Shown here: positions 6,975-9,430 of the stretch, in pieces
How the letters are laid out: the number at the start of each line of letters is the position of its first letter
Position numbering within the stretch: position 1 is the first letter of the stretch
NCBI GenBank assembly: GCA_045590715.1
Contig: JAZNRO010000112.1
Coordinates: 1-9,430, forward strand
Source of the DNA: RGIG5579 sp045590715
GTDB lineage: Bacteria; Bacillota; Clostridia; Oscillospirales; SIG627
Length of the DNA: 9,430 nucleotides
Direction of reading: 5' to 3'
Program-made: the position numbers and the translations under genes
Notes under the pieces: generated by a model
The model's database searches: none
What the model saw: only the letters and a program-made list of their open reading frames with translations
Told to the model about the DNA's origin: nothing

Positions 6975-7665
6975 ATAAAGAATATAATGGGATTTTCTCT
7001 TCTAAAAACGAAGCTTTATAAGCCGCAATGTCTTCTTTACTCAGATCAGAATAAGAAAAATCCAGTATCACGCTCTTTAAGTACTTTTTATCCGAAAGAA
7101 GCAAAGCAAATTCCCTTGAAAGATCGGTGTTGACTCCCGAAAGCACCGGAATTTGCACCCGATAGGGATACCCTCTTTTTTCAAACAATATAAGAGCGCC
7201 GAGAGTGTGGGAAGGATCGGGATACAGACCGTCATTAGACGGATGCGGAGAAAACAGGCGGAGCACGTAAAGATCCACCAGCGAATCCATCAGATCGTAG
7301 GCCGAATGGGAACACATTCCGCAGGTATAAACGTGCAGATCCATCCCTTCATCTTTGATACCTTTTGCTACGCTTTTGCAGAAAAAGGGATCTTGCAACG
7401 GCTCAGCGCCGAGAAAGGTAATACCTAGCTTCTGGGTATAGCAAAGAGTCTTTTCTTCCTTTAGATACGAGATCATTTCCTCATCCGAATAACGGGACTT
7501 TTCCGGGGTATCCAAGGTAAAACTGTGCTGAGAAAGAAATCGAAAAGGCATACAAATTTTCTCACACTTTTCGTGACAAAAGGAAAAGACGACGCCGGTA
7601 CGAACCCCGTCGCCCAGATCGGTACGGTAATGCAGAAAACCGGAAATAAACGTTTTTTCGATCAT
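6973..7665 (-). CDS. Divergent PflA-like radical-SAM protein
   Basis: This 230-residue protein has the layout of glycyl-radical-enzyme activases such as pyruvate formate-lyase activating enzyme (about 245 residues). Visible landmarks are GDGVRTGVVF (18-27, like the DGPGIR segment), the cysteine motif (30-38), TFLGAEP (83-89, in place of the GGEP S-adenosylmethionine site), YTCG (113-116, like DTSG) and RVQIPVLSGVNTD (169-181, like RxPVIPGxND). The cluster motif is odd: cysteines 30, 34 and 38 give CX3CX3C, whereas PflA-type enzymes have CX3CX2C. Extra cysteines lie at 75, 96, 115 and 118. No added ferredoxin domain is present. The start has GGGGGAG 6 bases upstream. It stands alone, with no glycyl radical enzyme beside it, so its substrate is unknown. 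It may be an activase acting on a distant partner, or a member that has lost or changed the activity. Confidence 0.75.
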   Translation of the reverse strand: MIEKTFISGFLHYRTDLGDGVRTGVVFSFCHEKCEKICMPFRFLSQHSFTLDTPEKSRYSDEEMISYLKEEKTLCYTQKLGITFLGAEPLQDPFFCKSVAKGIKDEGMDLHVYTCGMCSHSAYDLMDSLVDLYVLRLFSPHPSNDGLYPDPSHTLGALILFEKRGYPYRVQIPVLSGVNTDLSREFALLLSDKKYLKSVILDFSYSDLSKEDIAAYKASFLEEKIPLYSL

Positions 7666-7686
7666 GGTACTCTCCCCCTTTTCTTT

Positions 7687-7715
7687 ATCCTAACAAATTT
7701 TTTGAAAATTGTAAA
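7687..7715 (-). promoter_or_regulatory. Probable sigma-A-type promoter of the radical-SAM gene
   Basis: On the minus strand the -35 is TTTACA (7710-7715), the spacer is 17 bases and the -10 is TAGGAT (7687-7692, two mismatches). The predicted start near 7680 leaves a leader of only ~15 bases, just enough to hold the GGGGGAG ribosome binding site. Confidence 0.5.
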
Positions 7716-7731
7716 GATTTGCTTCTTTCGG

Positions 7732-7760
7732 ACATATTGACAAAGGTGCGGCCATATAGT
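7732..7760 (+). promoter_or_regulatory. Sigma-E-type (mother cell) promoter of spoIVA
   Basis: A -35 element ACATATT (7732-7738), a 14-base spacer and a -10 element CATATAGT (7753-7760) match the known sigma-E pattern of ATATT and CATACAnT with 13-15 bases between them. Transcription would start near 7767, giving a leader of about 27 bases. This fits the known sigma-E control of spoIVA in the mother cell. Confidence 0.72.
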
Positions 7761-7779
7761 TTAGCAAAAGAGTATCTTC

Positions 7780-7786
7780 AAAGGAG
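7780..7786 (+). promoter_or_regulatory. Ribosome binding site deciding the spoIVA start
   Basis: AAAGGAG lies 7 bases before the ATG at 7794 but only 1 base before the in-frame ATG at 7788, so 7794 is the start. Confidence 0.8.
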
Positions 7787-7793
7787 AATGAAA

Positions 7794-9275
7794 ATGGCTT
7801 CGAAAACCAGTATTTACCAAGATATCGCCTCACGGACAGGCGGTGACATTTATATCGGAGTAATTGGTCCGGTGAGAACCGGAAAGTCCACTTTTATTAA
7901 ACGATTTATGGAAGAAGTTGTTCTGCCGCAAATGGAAGAAGGACCCGAAAAATCCAGAGCAACCGATGACGTACCGCAAAGCGGCAGTGGCAAAAACGTG
8001 ATGACTACCCAGCCTAAATTTGTCCCTGAAAAAGGAGTTCGTATTCAAACTGACGAGAATTTTGGCTTTCAGGTAAAACTGGTTGACTGTGTAGGTTTTC
8101 CGGTGCCCGGCGCAGGCGGTCTGGAAGAAGACGGCAAAAGCAGAATGGTAAACACCCCTTGGTCACAGGATCCCATTCCCTTTGAAGAAGCGGCAAGTCT
8201 GGGAACGAGAAAAGTCATTGAAGAACACGCAACGGTTGCGGTTGTAGTTACCACAGACGGTAGTTTCGGTGAAATATCCAGAGAGGCTTATATCAAGGCG
8301 GAAGAAGAAGCGATCCTTGGTGCAAAAAAGACGGGAAAGCCCTTTGTTGTAGTATTAAACACAACGCACCCGGAAAGCCCCGAAACCATAGGATTATGCA
8401 ATACCTTAAGCGAAAAATATAAGGTGTGCGTATTGCCTTTAAATTTGTTTACCCTGGAAGAAGAAGGCTTTCGGCTTGTTATCAGCAAAATCGTTCTGGA
8501 ATTTCCCATTCGGGAGATCGCCCTTGGCCTCCCCGGATGGATCACCGGAACACCTTACGGAAAAGATTTAAAAGACCAGATCCTTTCTCTTTGGGATAAG
8601 GATCTTGGAAATATGCGAAAAACCGGTCAAATTCTTGATAAGATCGAAGCCTGGGGTCAAAATGATTGCTTTGATCAGGTCAAGATCTTAAATTCTGATC
8701 TTGGAACCGGCAAGATCCGACTGGAAGCGGTCATCAAAAAAGATATCTTCTATCAGATCCTGACGGAAGGCAGCGGACTTTCGGTAAACGATGAAAAAAC
8801 ACTGATGGAAACCTTCTGCTCCCTTTCTGCTCTAAAAGAAAAATACGATAAGATCTCTGTGGCACTGGAACAAGTTTCCGAAACCGGCTACGGCATTGTA
8901 GCGCCTTCCCTGGAGGATCTGACCCTGGAAGAGCCGGAGATCGTAAAGCAACCCGGCGGATACGGTGTAAAACTGAAAGCAAGCGCACCCTCTATCCATA
9001 TGATGCGGGCCAATATTCAGGCAGAGATCTCACCCATTGTAGGAAGCGAGAGACAATCAGAGGATATTGTCAGATTTCTCCTAAAAGAATTTGAGGAAGA
9101 TCCCCAGAAAATCTGGCAATCCAATATGTTTGGCAAGTCCCTTTACGAGTTGGTGAACGAAGGACTGATGAGCAAACTGAACCATATGCCGGAGGAAGCC
9201 AGAGGAAAACTTTGTGAGACCCTTCAGAAGATCATCAACGAAGGCAGCGGCGGACTGATCTGTATCATACTGTAA
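7794..9275 (+). CDS. spoIVA: Stage IV sporulation protein A (spore-coat ATPase)
   Basis: SpoIVA polymerises, driven by ATP hydrolysis, on the outer forespore membrane to form the basement layer of the spore coat, and it is also needed for cortex formation. The 493 residues match the usual length (492 in B. subtilis). The N-terminus IYQDIASRTGGDIYIGVIG is typical. Walker A is GPVRTGKST (25-33, Lys31), the paired threonines of the sensor region are in VMTTQP (Thr71-Thr72), and the Walker B aspartate lies in VKLVDCVGF (Asp98). Next come VVVTTDGSFG (150-159) and the LNTTHP segment (189-193). The middle domain follows, and the C-terminus ends INEGSGGLICIIL, the conserved tail for membrane anchoring and polymerisation. 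An upstream frame to 7719 is excluded because it runs through the promoter. The gene stands alone between its sigma-E promoter and a terminator. It appears intact, which supports a spore-forming host. Confidence 0.97.
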   Translation: MASKTSIYQDIASRTGGDIYIGVIGPVRTGKSTFIKRFMEEVVLPQMEEGPEKSRATDDVPQSGSGKNVMTTQPKFVPEKGVRIQTDENFGFQVKLVDCVGFPVPGAGGLEEDGKSRMVNTPWSQDPIPFEEAASLGTRKVIEEHATVAVVVTTDGSFGEISREAYIKAEEEAILGAKKTGKPFVVVLNTTHPESPETIGLCNTLSEKYKVCVLPLNLFTLEEEGFRLVISKIVLEFPIREIALGLPGWITGTPYGKDLKDQILSLWDKDLGNMRKTGQILDKIEAWGQNDCFDQVKILNSDLGTGKIRLEAVIKKDIFYQILTEGSGLSVNDEKTLMETFCSLSALKEKYDKISVALEQVSETGYGIVAPSLEDLTLEEPEIVKQPGGYGVKLKASAPSIHMMRANIQAEISPIVGSERQSEDIVRFLLKEFEEDPQKIWQSNMFGKSLYELVNEGLMSKLNHMPEEARGKLCETLQKIINEGSGGLICIIL

Positions 9276-9280
9276 AAAGA

Positions 9281-9307
9281 AAAAGCAGGGCTTATCCCTG
9301 CTTTTTT
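9281..9307 (+). terminator. Intrinsic terminator of spoIVA
   Basis: A 10-base perfect stem, AAAAGCAGGG (9281-9290) with CCCTGCTTTT (9296-9305), has the loop CTTAT and is followed by more T residues, starting 5 bases after the stop codon. Confidence 0.9.
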
Positions 9308-9322
9308 CTTTTGAAAAAAACA

Positions 9323-9351
9323 TTGAAAAAATGAAAAAAGAATGTTATAAT
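9323..9351 (+). promoter_or_regulatory. Strong extended -10 sigma-A-type promoter
   Basis: The -35 is TTGAAA (9323-9328), the spacer is exactly 17 bases and the -10 is a perfect TATAAT (9346-9351) preceded by TGT, an extended -10. A-rich tracts lie just upstream. Transcription would begin near 9358 and read out of the window. In B. subtilis the gene after spoIVA is hbs (HU), a highly expressed gene that would suit such a promoter; this link is an inference. Confidence 0.82.
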
Positions 9352-9389
9352 AGTTTGAATTATTTTAACTTTTAGAAAATTGCTTTCAG

Positions 9390-9430
9390 ATCCATCTTTT
9401 TCTTCGTTTCGAATCACGGAAAAAGAGGAT
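9390..9430 (+). other. Candidate hairpin in a 5' leader, at window edge
   Basis: ATCC-A-TCTTTTTC (9390-9402, one bulged A) can pair with GAAAAAGAGGAT (9419-9430), giving a 12-pair stem. A smaller hairpin, TTCG-TTT-CGAA (9403-9413), is nested in the loop. It begins ~32 bases after the predicted transcription start. The stem is largely A-U and no riboswitch class is recognisable, so it may be chance, or the right arm may simply be a purine-rich ribosome-binding region. Confidence 0.3.

Noticed and set aside
7737..7765. Sigma-A promoter TTGACA (7737-7742) for spoIVA
   Set aside because: A 17-base spacer leads to TTTAGC, a poor -10, and the good TATAGT is only 12 bases away; the overlapping sigma-E elements fit better and match known control of spoIVA.
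7719..7793. Earlier spoIVA starts at 7719 or 7788
   Set aside because: 7719 lies upstream of the promoter, and 7788 is only one base from the ribosome binding site; 7794 gives the normal length and spacing.
1..9430. Apparent abundance of GATC sites
   Set aside because: Most seem to arise from common AAG-ATC and GAG-ATC codon pairs; without a count against a codon-shuffled control there is no case for a motif.

Overview
The window looks like chromosome from an endospore-forming, probably anaerobic clostridial Firmicute; a Lachnospiraceae-like source is my guess. The evidence is a complete spoIVA with a sigma-E-type promoter, a Bacillus-type MazF endoribonuclease, a radical-SAM activase of the pyruvate formate-lyase activase type, AGGAG-type ribosome binding sites and compact A/T-flanked hairpin terminators. 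I saw no rRNA, tRNA, transposase, CRISPR array or attachment site, and no clear change of base composition by eye.

Region 1 (1-4550) is one + strand operon of three genes joined by ATGA stop/start overlaps. They are the C-terminal part of a TerB-C type protein (its beginning lies left of the window), a BrxD-like P-loop ATPase, and a superfamily 2 helicase with an Lhr/BrxHI-like core. A bidirectional terminator ends the operon. This is the best candidate here for an under-characterised system: a predicted nucleic-acid-processing or defence module built on the BrxD-BrxHI pair of some BREX systems, but with a TerB-family partner and no methylase, PglZ or other BREX gene visible.

Region 2 (4551-5980) is a minus-strand operon under a near-perfect housekeeping promoter: a VTC-type polyphosphate polymerase domain protein, then a DUF4956 membrane protein. 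The two are probably a membrane-associated polyphosphate module.

Region 3 (5981-6974) runs on the + strand: a small predicted lipoprotein of unknown function, then a MazF toxin without an adjacent antitoxin and probably starting at TTG. It ends at a second bidirectional terminator. Region 4 (6973-7715, minus strand) is a divergent PflA-like radical-SAM protein with unusual CX3CX3C cysteine spacing and its own promoter.

Region 5 (7716-9307, + strand) is spoIVA, the ATP-hydrolysing spore-coat basement-layer protein, with a sigma-E promoter and a terminator. Beyond it (9308-9430) lie a strong extended -10 housekeeping promoter and the beginning of a structured leader for a gene outside the window. 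In Bacillus subtilis the gene after spoIVA is hbs (HU protein), so an HU gene is a reasonable but unproven expectation.
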